A DNA stretch of 64,000 nt. Origin: Myxococcales bacterium. Its GTDB lineage: Bacteria; Myxococcota_A; Polyangia; Polyangiales; Polyangiaceae. A program made the translations under genes and the position numbers. Below the pieces are notes generated by a model that did not search any database, had not been told where the DNA came from, and saw only the letters and a program-made list of their open reading frames with translations. The DNA lies in the NCBI GenBank assembly GCA_016794345.1, contig JAEUKE010000136.1, positions 1 through 64,000 of the forward strand. Direction: 5' to 3'. Of the stretch, positions 32,530-43,103 are shown piece after piece (position 1 is the first letter of the stretch; the number at the start of each line of letters is the position of its first letter).

Positions 32530-35500
32530 TCAGGGGCCGAGCAGCTTGCGCAGCGCCGCTTCTGCGGCCTTCTTCCGCGCGTCCGTGGTGCTGCTCTCGT
32601 TCCGCAACGGATCGAGCAGCTTGCAGAGCTCGAGGCGGTCCGCCGGCGGAGACCGCCCGCAGAGCAGATCGACGTCGTCCTGCGTCGCCTTCACGCGCAC
32701 GTTGGCTCCGGCGAGCGCGCTCGCGGCATGATCGAGCAAGAGCGCCAGGCCGAGCGGGCCTGCGCCCGACTCTCGCGCGCGGGAGACGAAGTCGGGCCGA
32801 TCGACGACGGCCCGCAGCGGATCGGCGCTGCCGTGGACCAGCGCGAGCTTGGCGGCGAACAGGCTCACGTCGAGGCGCCGGGGCGGATCGCCCAGGCGAT
32901 CGAGATCCTTGTCGAGCGCCTCGAGGTCGGTGACGAGCGCGGGCGAGAGCGTCGAGGCTTCGCAGTTCACCGCCACGCTCAGCAGATCGGCGTGAAGCGC
33001 AGGCGCCCGCTCGAGCCGGGCCGCGGCGCCACGCACGAGCCCGAGGAGCTGCGGCGTGCAGTGGCTCGGCTGCCTGTGTTTGGTGAGGAGCGTCGCCGCC
33101 TCATAGGGCTTGTCCGCGTCGAGCAGCTTCGTCGTGGCGGTCATCAAGCGGTCCGGCTCGTAGGTCCCCTTGGCGGCCGGCTCGAGGAAGGCGTCGAGCG
33201 CCGAGAAGTCCGCGCAGCCCCGCTTCGCGCTCTTGGTGTCGAGGTCCGGCAACGCCACGGTCGCGTCCGCGATGCGGAGCGCGAGCGCCTCCGCGTAGCC
33301 CTCGCAGCTCGGGCGGAGCAGGGCGGCGGTGTCCGCACGCCGGCCGCCGCACGGCAAGCCGGCCGGGAGCGTCGCGAGCGTCTTCTTCGCTCGCGCCACG
33401 GCCGCGTCCGCGCCCATGTCGGCCAGGAGCGGAGGTAGCGGATCGAGGAGCTTCTGGAAATCCTCCGGCTTGGCCGCGCTGCCCATCGATTCGCGCGCGA
33501 GCGACAGGAGCGACCCGGCGAGGAAAGGGCGCCCCGAGTCTGCGGCGAGCTGGCCGAGCAACACGAGCGTCGCGCTCGAATCGGCCGTCCACGAGATCGG
33601 CTCGTCGGTGACACCTTCGAGGTAGAGGCGCGTGCGCTGGCTCGCTGCCGCGATCGCTCGGGCCGCCGCGATCTCGCCGCGCTGCGGATCTCCGGCGACG
33701 AAATGCATGACCCCCGCGAGCGCGGCGGCGTGGATGAACGCGCGGGCCGCCTCGTCGCGGCTGCGCTTCGAGTCGATGGGCTCGACGGTCTTCGAGAGCG
33801 AGAGCAGCGGTTCGCGGCTGGAGCGCGCGCCGGCACCGAGGTTGACCCCGTTTGCGCCGCTGATGAGCAGCCCTGCGAGACCGACATCGAGCGTGAGGTT
33901 GAAGACTCGAGCCGCCGTCTCCTGCTTGAACACGAACGAAACGCGAGGGATGACAAGGTCCTTCTCGGCGCGGTCGAGCCACGCGTCGAGCGCGAGGCGC
34001 GCCGCTTGACGGTCGCCGCCGCGGTGAGCATCGATGGCCGCGAGCAGGTCCGAGACCACTTCGGCTTTCGCCGGGGTGCAGCTCTTGGCGAGCAGCGCGT
34101 CGAGGCCCGGCGCAAAGCTCGCGGGCTCCAGCCGCTCGCGGTCCGCTACCCGGCGGACCTCGCGCAGGAACTTCAGCACCCAGGCCATCTCGCTCTGCTG
34201 CTCGTCCGCGAGGGCGAGCGCCGTGGGGTGGACGGCCTTCTCTTGAATGGACGCGATGAGCACCGCGAAGAGCAAGACGGTGTCAGCCTGCTCGCGCGAG
34301 CCCTTGGCGTAGAGCGAGCGAGCCACCTCCACGAACGCGGGGCTCGCCTCGATCTCGCCGCTGATGGCGCGGGCGAGGATGGCGAAGAGGGCTCCCGTCT
34401 CGCTCATCTCCTCGCTCTCCGTAAAGAGGGCGCCGAGCGCGCCGAGGAACGTCTTGGCCTCGCCCAGAGTGGTCGCGTCGAACGTCTCCGCTCTGCCTTC
34501 GGCGACCGCGCGGAGCAGCGCGTAGCCGCTCGCGATCGCCTCGGACGACGGCTTGTCCGCGCCGAACGAGGCGAGCGCCGCGAGCAGGATGGGACCCGTC
34601 TCGCCCCGCGAGACGAAGAAGCTCGGCGGACGGAGCAGCGGCGCCCGCGCGCCTGGCTTCGTCTTGGTTGCCGGACGCGCAGAAGCCTGGGCGAGGTCGA
34701 CCAGATCGCTCACGACGAGCGCAAGGGCTCGAGCCCGCGTCGACCACGCGTCGGTTCCTTCACGGATGGCCTTGTTCTGCAGGACCTTCTTGCGCAGGTC
34801 GGCGAGCTTCCCGAGGGCGCGGACGACGCGGGGGTCGATGGGCGAGCTCTCCTCGACACACGCGTCGTTCGGCCCCGGCTTGGCGGTTGGCTTCGCCGCA
34901 GCATCACCGCGGATCGTCTCGGCCACGAAGAGCGCCAGGGTCGCCGCCGCGCCGTCGAGGAGGAGCGTCATGTCCTCGAGCGCTTGCGGCGATGGCGCGG
35001 TCGGGCCGTCGCCGAGCCGCGCGACAGCCTTGCCGAGCGCGGTCTTGGCGGCCGCTCGCCCGGGCAGGGGCGCCTCGCGCTCGATGACGGGCGAGCCGAG
35101 CTCCTTCTTCTCGGCGAGGACGGCGTAGCGCACGAGCGCGGACGTGAGCGAGGCGAGCGCAGGGCTCTCGACGCCCTCCGCCTCGAGCGCGCGGCTCACC
35201 TGCTCGGCGCTCGATCGCAGATCAGGGCCCATGTCGAACGCGAGGCGGTAGAGCGCGTCGAGCGTAAACGCCGCCGCCACGCCCCAGCCCGACTGCTTGG
35301 TGAGCTCGCCGCGAAGCTTGGCGGCGAACGCGCCCTGGAGCGCCGCGAGGTGCGCCTGCTGGAGCTCGGGAGGCATCGAGAACGCGAGGAAGGCGCTCGC
35401 GAGGGTCGCGCCCAGGACCTCCCATGGGTCGTTGGAGGTCGAAAGAACGCCCGAGGCCGCGTTGCGTCCCGCGTCGACCACGGCGGCCGCGAGGTCGGTG

Positions 35501-36807
35501 TCGACGTAGCTGCCGCCGGACAAGAAGAACCCCGAGTGCGCGATGCCGACGCGGCCCGGCATCGCGCTCGCGAGCTCCGCGAGCGCCTTGGCGTGCCGGA
35601 GCGCGATCCTGCTCGCGCGGCGGTGCACGTCGGAGCCGGCGGGGATGACGCCGCTCGCTCCGCCTCGTTCCATGACGAGCACCGGCGCGAGCAAGAAGCC
35701 GGACTCGGTCCGCTCGACGGTGGCCACGAGGTCCGCGTAGCGCGCGTACCACGGGGCGAAGTCGATCCGCCCGGCCGCGGCGCGCGCCCGCGCCGGCTTC
35801 AGGGCGCCGGGCAGGAGGCGCGCGAAGGCGAGCTCTCGCACGGTCTTGAGCGGAGGGGGGATGTAGGCCTCGCAGCCCGCGGGCTCCTCCGCGAACAACG
35901 CGTCCGCGCCCGCGTGGAGCTCCCGGGGCAGCGCCGCGTGGATGTGCGCGCGCCGCTTGGCGTACGCCTTGGCGCTCGCGGCGTCGGTGCGGACACGCAA
36001 CACGTCGACGTACGGCGTGTCGGTGGGCGAGGGCTCCGGGATCGCCGGACGGGGAGGGGAATCGCCGAACAGAGGTGTGGGCTTCGACATGCCGAGCAGG
36101 GTCGAGAAGAGCCGCGCGCGGACCGTCTGGGGATCGAACGGAGGCCGCGAGGCCACGAGGCCGTCGAGGTCGTCGATCGCCTTCGCCGCCTCCACGTAGC
36201 GGAACGCGCGGGCCGCCACGGTCGCCCTGCGGAGCGTCGCCTCGAGCGCCGCATCGGTCGCGAGGCCCGCGGGGGGGCGCGCATCACGCGCGTGGGCGAA
36301 GAGCCCGAGCATCATGGGCGCCAGCGGGTCGCGTGGGAAATAGCGATCCGTCTCGCCCGTCGCCCGGACGACCGCCAGGTAGTCGAGCCCGGCGGCCTCT
36401 GCGATGGCCAGGTAGATCGCGGGCTCGTTGGCCGGCCGCACCGCGGCGAAGCTCGCGTCCGCGTCCACGGCGTGCGCGTCCGAGGGGGCGCGCGGAGCGC
36501 CCCTCGCGACCACGACCGCCGCGCGGCCCTTCTTGCCAGCCTCGGTCAGCGCGGCGACGAGGCCAGGGACCGCGTCGTCCGGGTTCTTTTCCTTCCGGGC
36601 GTTTGCATACGCCACGATCAGTGGACCGACGGCATCACCCGATCGAACCGCGGACGCGACGGCGTCCTCGCAGGCCGCGAGCGTCTCGCTCGTGCAGGCA
36701 GCCGCGCTGCCGTTCGCGCTCGCCGCCGGTCCGGCTCCCGAGCCACACGCCAATCCGAGCCCGAGCGCGGCCGCGAGGCCGAGCGATCGCAGGGACGAGG
36801 GGACCAT
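32530..36807 (-). CDS. Very large helical lipoprotein of unknown function
   Basis: A 1425-residue predicted lipoprotein: signal peptide with lipobox GLGLAC at about residue 21, then a long Ala/Leu/Glu-rich helical protein reminiscent of stacked TPR/HEAT-like repeats. No enzymatic motif is visible. One beta-like patch (about 340-400) includes YARYADLVATVERTESGFLL and RGGASGVIPAG. It contains scattered cysteines. It is convergent with the sigma-like gene and divergent from the oligopeptide-binding gene. It may be a periplasmic or outer-membrane scaffold. The antisense strand is also open for long stretches because of GC bias. Confidence 0.8.
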   Translation of the reverse strand: MVPSSLRSLGLAAALGLGLACGSGAGPAASANGSAAACTSETLAACEDAVASAVRSGDAVGPLIVAYANARKEKNPDDAVPGLVAALTEAGKKGRAAVVVARGAPRAPSDAHAVDADASFAAVRPANEPAIYLAIAEAAGLDYLAVVRATGETDRYFPRDPLAPMMLGLFAHARDARPPAGLATDAALEATLRRATVAARAFRYVEAAKAIDDLDGLVASRPPFDPQTVRARLFSTLLGMSKPTPLFGDSPPRPAIPEPSPTDTPYVDVLRVRTDAASAKAYAKRRAHIHAALPRELHAGADALFAEEPAGCEAYIPPPLKTVRELAFARLLPGALKPARARAAAGRIDFAPWYARYADLVATVERTESGFLLAPVLVMERGGASGVIPAGSDVHRRASRIALRHAKALAELASAMPGRVGIAHSGFFLSGGSYVDTDLAAAVVDAGRNAASGVLSTSNDPWEVLGATLASAFLAFSMPPELQQAHLAALQGAFAAKLRGELTKQSGWGVAAAFTLDALYRLAFDMGPDLRSSAEQVSRALEAEGVESPALASLTSALVRYAVLAEKKELGSPVIEREAPLPGRAAAKTALGKAVARLGDGPTAPSPQALEDMTLLLDGAAATLALFVAETIRGDAAAKPTAKPGPNDACVEESSPIDPRVVRALGKLADLRKKVLQNKAIREGTDAWSTRARALALVVSDLVDLAQASARPATKTKPGARAPLLRPPSFFVSRGETGPILLAALASFGADKPSSEAIASGYALLRAVAEGRAETFDATTLGEAKTFLGALGALFTESEEMSETGALFAILARAISGEIEASPAFVEVARSLYAKGSREQADTVLLFAVLIASIQEKAVHPTALALADEQQSEMAWVLKFLREVRRVADRERLEPASFAPGLDALLAKSCTPAKAEVVSDLLAAIDAHRGGDRQAARLALDAWLDRAEKDLVIPRVSFVFKQETAARVFNLTLDVGLAGLLISGANGVNLGAGARSSREPLLSLSKTVEPIDSKRSRDEAARAFIHAAALAGVMHFVAGDPQRGEIAAARAIAAASQRTRLYLEGVTDEPISWTADSSATLVLLGQLAADSGRPFLAGSLLSLARESMGSAAKPEDFQKLLDPLPPLLADMGADAAVARAKKTLATLPAGLPCGGRRADTAALLRPSCEGYAEALALRIADATVALPDLDTKSAKRGCADFSALDAFLEPAAKGTYEPDRLMTATTKLLDADKPYEAATLLTKHRQPSHCTPQLLGLVRGAAARLERAPALHADLLSVAVNCEASTLSPALVTDLEALDKDLDRLGDPPRRLDVSLFAAKLALVHGSADPLRAVVDRPDFVSRARESGAGPLGLALLLDHAASALAGANVRVKATQDDVDLLCGRSPPADRLELCKLLDPLRNESSTTDARKKAAEAALRKLLGP

Positions 36808-36866
36808 CGCGCGCGAGCATATCTCGCTCCCCCGGTCGAAGGGCCTGTGATAGCCCTCTTGTCCCG

Positions 36867-39155
36867 GTGAAAACCCCTGCTGCTGCTGCGCTCCCGCTGT
36901 TCGCCGCGCTCGCGGCCTGCGGCCCGACGGACGACAAGAGCCCGCACTTCGGCACGACCGAGCGGCACGGCAAGGACCCCCACACCTTCTACGTGAACAA
37001 CGGGTCGGAGCCCGAGTACCTCGACCCGGGCAAGAGCCACGACTCGGCGAGCTCCAAGCTCATCGCGCACCTGTTCGAGGGGCTGGCCGCGTACGGCCCC
37101 GACGCGGAGCCGACGCTCGGCGTCGCGCTCCGGTACGACAAGACGAAGGACAGCCGGTTCTACCGCTTTTACCTGCGTGACGACGCCAGGTGGAGCGACG
37201 GCAAGCCGGTCACCGCACACGACTTCGAATACGCGTTCCGGCGCGTCATCGATCCGATGACGGGGTCGCAGATCGCGAGCAACCTCTACCCGCTGAAGAA
37301 CGGCGAGCTCGTCAACCAGGGCAAGCTCAAGGTCACAAAGTCCGACGTCGTCGTCCGGGCCGAGCCGAGCGCTGGCGGCGCGGAGGTCCAGAAGCTCCCG
37401 AAGGGCGCGGCGCTGCAGATCCTCGGCCGCTCGCCGGTCGCCGTCGCCACCGCGATCGCTCCTTTCGCGGAGGAGCCCAAGGGCGTCGAGGGGCTCGGCT
37501 TCGACAAGGCCGACCCGTCCGGCGCGCCCGAGAAGCTCGTCGTGCTCTCCGAGGCGGGCAAGGCCGAGCGCGGTCCGGACGAGGGCGGCCGCCTCCCGGC
37601 CGGCGACTACGATCTCGTCCGGCGCCTCGGGCCCGTCGTCTGCAACGGGGAGAACGACTTCTTCTTCGAGGTACGCAAGAAGGACGCGCCGGACAAACGC
37701 GGCGTGCTCCCGGGCTGCATGCTCGGCGCCTCCAAGACCGAAGAGGCGATGGTCCTTGTCGCCAAACACGAGGACCTGCCCACCTTCGTCCCGCGCCCCG
37801 AGCCGGAAGGGGCTGCTCCGCCGGCGCCGATCGGGTTCGTGGAGGAGAGCGCGCTCCAGACTGACACCTCTGTCATTGGTGTCCGCGCGGTGAGCGACTC
37901 CGTGCTCGAGCTCGAGCTCGCGTACCCGACGCCCTACCTCCTCGACCTGCTCTGCGCCCCGACCGCGTACCCCGTCCGGAAGGACGTGGTCGAGCGCTTC
38001 CCCGACGACCCCGACCGCTGGCAGCGCATCGAGAACATCGTGACGAACGGGCCGTACGAGCTCTCGGCCTGGAAGTTTCGCTACGAGATCCGCATGAAGC
38101 GGGCGAAACATCATCGTTTCTACGACAAGCTCAAGAACCACGAGATCGTGTGGATGAGCGTCGAGTCCTACGTGTCGAGCATGAACCTCTACAAGGCGGG
38201 GGAGCTCGACTACAGCGGCGACAACGGCTCGTTGCCGCCCAACTACATCCCGCTCCTCGAGAAGAAGAAAGACTTCGAGCGGACGAACTACATCGGGACT
38301 TATTGGTACGAGTTCAACACGAAGGCGCCGCCGCTCGACAAGGTCGAGGTGCGCAAGGCGCTGAACCTCGCCGTCGACAAGAAGGAGCTCGTCGACCGCG
38401 TGCTACTCGGCGGGCAACAGCCGGCCTCCCACTTCGTTCCGGACTTCTTGGGCGGCGGCTACGCCGAGGCGGCCAAGGCCGACCAGGATCGCGGCGTCGA
38501 CGTGTTCGCGAGCCCCGACGCCGTCTTCAACCCGGAGCGCGCGCGCGAGCTCCTCGGCAAGGCCGGCTATCCGGTGGTGAAGGACGGCGAAGGCTTCCGC
38601 GCCGAGGGCATGCCCCCGATCGAGCTTCTCTACAACACGAGCGAGGCGCACAAGAAGATCGCGGTCGCGATCCAGGATATGTGGAAGCGCCACCTCGGCA
38701 TCAGCGTCACCCTCCGCAACGAAGAGTGGAAGGTCATGCTGAAGAACGTGCGCGACAGGAACTTCCAGGTCGTCCGCTTCGGCTGGATCGGCGACTACGA
38801 CCACCCGCAGACGTTCATGGACACCTTCATGGCCAAGAGCCCCAACAACCGGACGGGCTGGAAGAGCGCCGCGTTCGACGATCTCGTCCAGAAGGCGCGG
38901 TCCACGGGAGACACGGCCGAGAGCATGAAGCTCTACCGGCAGGCCGAGAAGATCCTGACTGACGAGGTCCCCAAGCTGCCGCTCTACTTCTACACGAAGA
39001 ACGGGCTCGTGAAGCCGTACGTGAAGGGCTTCCACTTCAACCGCCGCAACGAGCAGCTCATCCACTGGATGTGGATCGACGAGGGCTGGCAGTCGAACCC
39101 CTCGGACGAGCCCGCGTTCGCGCCCGAGGCCTTCGCGCCTCCCGGGGAATACTGA
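36867..39155 (+). CDS. oppA: Oligopeptide ABC transporter substrate-binding protein with inserted SH3-like region
   Basis: A 762-residue lipoprotein (GTG 36867; lipobox LAAC) of the SBP_bac_5 family. The binding fold starts NNGSEPEYLDPGK and continues with RFYLRDDARWSDGKPVTA, FEYAFRRVIDP and, after a break, AYPTPYLLDLL, NGPYEL, VEVRKALNLAVDK and FGWIGDYDHP. About 180 residues (about 152-331) interrupt it after SNLYPLKNGE. This insert contains VVVRAEPSAGGAEVQKLPKG, a bacterial SH3-like segment, and two Cys (PVVCNGE, LPGCMLG). Usual OppA proteins are about 540 residues. It heads a full opp operon. The substrate class is inferred only. Confidence 0.9.
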   Translation: MKTPAAAALPLFAALAACGPTDDKSPHFGTTERHGKDPHTFYVNNGSEPEYLDPGKSHDSASSKLIAHLFEGLAAYGPDAEPTLGVALRYDKTKDSRFYRFYLRDDARWSDGKPVTAHDFEYAFRRVIDPMTGSQIASNLYPLKNGELVNQGKLKVTKSDVVVRAEPSAGGAEVQKLPKGAALQILGRSPVAVATAIAPFAEEPKGVEGLGFDKADPSGAPEKLVVLSEAGKAERGPDEGGRLPAGDYDLVRRLGPVVCNGENDFFFEVRKKDAPDKRGVLPGCMLGASKTEEAMVLVAKHEDLPTFVPRPEPEGAAPPAPIGFVEESALQTDTSVIGVRAVSDSVLELELAYPTPYLLDLLCAPTAYPVRKDVVERFPDDPDRWQRIENIVTNGPYELSAWKFRYEIRMKRAKHHRFYDKLKNHEIVWMSVESYVSSMNLYKAGELDYSGDNGSLPPNYIPLLEKKKDFERTNYIGTYWYEFNTKAPPLDKVEVRKALNLAVDKKELVDRVLLGGQQPASHFVPDFLGGGYAEAAKADQDRGVDVFASPDAVFNPERARELLGKAGYPVVKDGEGFRAEGMPPIELLYNTSEAHKKIAVAIQDMWKRHLGISVTLRNEEWKVMLKNVRDRNFQVVRFGWIGDYDHPQTFMDTFMAKSPNNRTGWKSAAFDDLVQKARSTGDTAESMKLYRQAEKILTDEVPKLPLYFYTKNGLVKPYVKGFHFNRRNEQLIHWMWIDEGWQSNPSDEPAFAPEAFAPPGEY

Positions 39156-39156
39156 C

Positions 39157-40077
39157 GTGTCGACGTACGCGATCCGCAGGCTCCTCTCGCTGGTTCCCAC
39201 GCTCTTCGTGGTCGTGACGCTGCTGTTCTTCTTGTTCCGCTTCGCGCCCGGCAACGTCTTCGACAACGAGAAGGCGCTCCCGCCGGAGGTGCTGAAGAAC
39301 GTCGAGAAGCAGTTCGGCTTCGACAAGCCGCTCATCGAGCAGTACTTCGCCTGGCTCGGCCGCATCGTGACCGAAGGGTCCTTCGGCTACAGCTTCAAGT
39401 ACCCCGGGCGCACGGTGGAGGAGATCATCGGCACGACGCTCCCGGTCTCGATGGAGCTCGGCCTCTGGTCGATGGTCACCGCGCTCGCCATCGGCGTCCC
39501 GCTCGGGATCATCGGCGCCGTGCGGCAGAACACCTGGAAAGACTCCTTGGCCATGGCGACCGCGCTGCTCGGGATCAGCATCCCGCGCTTCGTTGTCGCG
39601 CCCCTGCTCGTGCTGGGGCTGTCGCTCAAGCTCTACCTCTTGCCGGTGGCGCGCTGGGAGTCGTGGCGGCACATGGTCATGCCCGTCTTCTGCGCGGCGC
39701 TCCCGATGGCCGCCTACATCGCCCGGCTCTCGCGCGCGGGGATGCTGGAGGTCATCCGCAGCGACTTCGTCCGGACCGCGCGCGCGAAGGGCCTCTCCGA
39801 GCGCAAGGTCATCACGAAACACGCCCTGAAAGGGGCCATGTTGCCGGTGGTGAGCTTCCTCGGGCCGGGCTTCGCGGGGCTGCTCGTCGGCAGCCTCGTC
39901 ATCGAGAAGATCTTCGATATCCCCGGGATGGGCCGCTACCTGGTCGAGGCGGTGCAGAACCGCGATCACAACCTGTTCCTCGGCGTCGTGGTCGTCTACG
40001 CGGTGCTCCTCACGGTCTCCAACGCCGTGGTGGACATCGCGTACAAGCTGCTCGACCCGCGGGTGGAGCTCGAGTGA
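39157..40077 (+). CDS. oppB: Oligopeptide ABC transporter permease OppB-like
   Basis: A 306-residue membrane permease with six helices and the usual large periplasmic loop after helix 1 (RFAPGNVF to SFGYSF). The EAA loop that contacts the ATPase is EVIRSDFVRTARAKGLSERK. Late blocks are FAGLLVGSLVIEKIFDIPGMG and NRDHNLFLGVVVVYAVLL. The start is GTG 39157, one base after the oppA stop. The ATG of oppC overlaps its stop by one base. Confidence 0.93.
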   Translation: MSTYAIRRLLSLVPTLFVVVTLLFFLFRFAPGNVFDNEKALPPEVLKNVEKQFGFDKPLIEQYFAWLGRIVTEGSFGYSFKYPGRTVEEIIGTTLPVSMELGLWSMVTALAIGVPLGIIGAVRQNTWKDSLAMATALLGISIPRFVVAPLLVLGLSLKLYLLPVARWESWRHMVMPVFCAALPMAAYIARLSRAGMLEVIRSDFVRTARAKGLSERKVITKHALKGAMLPVVSFLGPGFAGLLVGSLVIEKIFDIPGMGRYLVEAVQNRDHNLFLGVVVVYAVLLTVSNAVVDIAYKLLDPRVELE

Positions 40078-41030
40078 TGGAGACCACCGAGGAGAAGGGC
40101 TCCAGCCTCTGGTCGGACGCGTGGCGCCGGCTCAAGAAGAACCGCGTCGCGGTCGTGTCGGGCGTCGTGCTCGTGCTGCTCGCCATCCTCTGCGTGGTTC
40201 ACCCCGAGGTGAGCGCCTACGACTACGCGAAGGCCGACCTCAAGCTCGGCCCCACGCCCCCGTCCGCCGCCCACTGGATGGGAACGGACGAGTTCGGCCG
40301 CGACCTCTTCGCGCGGGTGACCTTCGGCGGGCGCGTGTCGCTCGCCGTCGGCGTCATCGCAACGATCATCAGCTTCGTCATCGGCGTCTCGTGGGGCGGC
40401 ATCGCCGGCTACTTCGGCAAGCGGGTGGACGCGCTGATGATGCGGTTCGTGGACGTGCTCTACACGATCCCGCTGCTCATCATCGTCATCTTGCTCACGG
40501 CGTTCTACGCGAAGCCCGGGACGGTGTTCCACGACGCGTTCGTTTGGGTCGTCGGCCTGTTCTCGGATCACCCGAAGGACCCGAAGTACCAGCCGCTCTT
40601 CAAGATCATCTTCGTCTTCGCGGTGCTGGGCGGCGTCTCCTGGCTGACGATGGCGCGCATCGTGCGCGGCCAGGTCATCTCGCTGCGCAGCCAGCCCTTC
40701 GTGGAGGCCGCGCGCTCCATCGGCGCGCGGGACATGACGATCGTGTTCCGGCACCTGTTGCCCAACGCGCTCGGTCCCATCATCGTCTACACGACCCTCA
40801 CGATCCCCGAGGTGATGATGGTCGAGGCCTTCCTGAGCTTCCTCGGGCTGGGGACGGAGGAGCCGCTCTCGTCGTGGGGGCAGCTCGTGGCCGGCGGCGC
40901 CGAGACGCTCGACCTCTACCCGTGGCTCCTCTTCTTCCCGGGGGCCATGCTCGCGGTCACCTTGTTCTGCTTCAACTTCCTGGGCGACGGTCTGCGCGAC
41001 GCGCTCGACCCGAAGGTACGGAAGGACTGA
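40077..41030 (+). CDS. oppC: Oligopeptide ABC transporter permease OppC-like
   Basis: A 317-residue permease. It has the OppC-type start WRRLKKNRVAVVSGVVLVLL, MGTDEFGRDLFARVTFGGR and a VDALMMRFVDVLYTIP segment. An extra loop (about residues 140-175, FVWVVGLFSDHPKDPKYQ) is longer than usual. The EAA block is PFVEAARSIGARDMTIVFRH. The start is ATG 40077, which overlaps the oppB stop (TGATG). It partners OppB in the channel. Confidence 0.93.
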   Translation: METTEEKGSSLWSDAWRRLKKNRVAVVSGVVLVLLAILCVVHPEVSAYDYAKADLKLGPTPPSAAHWMGTDEFGRDLFARVTFGGRVSLAVGVIATIISFVIGVSWGGIAGYFGKRVDALMMRFVDVLYTIPLLIIVILLTAFYAKPGTVFHDAFVWVVGLFSDHPKDPKYQPLFKIIFVFAVLGGVSWLTMARIVRGQVISLRSQPFVEAARSIGARDMTIVFRHLLPNALGPIIVYTTLTIPEVMMVEAFLSFLGLGTEEPLSSWGQLVAGGAETLDLYPWLLFFPGAMLAVTLFCFNFLGDGLRDALDPKVRKD

Positions 41031-41031
41031 G

Positions 41032-42041
<1,010 letters not shown>

Positions 42042-42042
<1 letters not shown>

Positions 42043-43016
42043 TGAGCGCGCTCCTCGAGGTCCGCGACCTGAAGGTCCATTTCCCGGTTCGTCGCGGCGT
42101 TCTGCAGCGGCAGGTCGCCACCGTGCGCGCGGTCGACGGCGTCTCGTTCGACGTGGAAGAAGGCTCGACGCTCGGCCTCGTCGGGGAGTCGGGCTGCGGG
42201 AAGTCGACGACCGCCCGCGCGATCTTGAGGCTCGTCGAGCCGACGGGGGGGAGCGTCAAGCTCGGCGGCGCCGACATCGTCGCGCTGAAGCCCGGGGAGC
42301 TCCGCAAGAAGCGGCGCGACATGCAGATGGTCTTCCAGGACCCGTACGCGAGCCTCAACCCGCGCATGACCGTGTTCGACACGCTCGCGGAGCCGCTCCT
42401 CACGCACGGCTTGGTGAAGGACAAGGCCGAGGTCGAGAAGCGCGTGCGCGAGCTCATGAGCCAGGTGGGCCTGTCCGGCGCGTACATGCGCCGCTATCCA
42501 CACGAGTTCTCCGGCGGGCAGCGCCAGCGAATCGGCATCGCCCGCGCGATCGCCCTGCACCCCAAGCTGGTCCTCCTGGACGAGCCGGTGAGCGCGCTCG
42601 ACGTGAGCATCCAGGCGCAGATCATCAACCTGCTCATGGATCTCCAGCAGTCGCTGGGCCTCACCTACGTCTTCGTCGCGCACGATCTGGCGGTCGTCCG
42701 CCACGTCTGCGCGGAGATCGCCGTCATGTACCTCGGCCGCATCGTGGAGCGCGCCCCCGCAAAGGAGCTCTTCGTCACACCTCGGCACCCGTACACGAAG
42801 GCCTTGCTCAGCGCGATCCCCATCCCCGACCCGGAGGTGGAGCGGAAGCGCAAGCGGCTCGTGCTCGTGGGTGAGGTGCCGAGCCCGCTGAATCCGCCGG
42901 CTGGCTGCCACTTCCACCCGCGGTGCCCATCGGCCGAGGATCGCTGCAAGACCGAGGTGCCGAAGCTCCGCGAGCTCGCGCCGGGGGTGACGGCCGCCTG
43001 CCACCTGGCAGACTGA
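42042..43016 (+). CDS. oppF: Oligopeptide ABC transporter ATPase OppF-like
   Basis: A 324-residue ATPase and the last gene of the opp operon. Walker A is GESGCGKST, the Q-loop VFQDPYASLNPRM, the signature FSGGQRQRIGIARAI, Walker B LVLLDEPVSALD and the switch His VAHDLAVV. The C-terminal extension has CHFHPRCPSAEDRC. ATG 42042 shares its first base with the oppD TGA. Together with OppD it would drive peptide import. Confidence 0.95.
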
Positions 43017-43103
43017 TCCGCGCGCGCCGCGAGGGCCGATGTTACCGGCGGTTACCGGCGGCCCGTGTACCGTCGTCGGGAAGTGAACGCCGTTCAGGCG
43101 CGG

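Noticed and set aside
33703..36870. Long open frame on the plus strand
   Set aside because: It is antisense to the 1425-residue lipoprotein, rich in Arg and Ala with no motif or ribosome site, and explained by GC-biased third positions.
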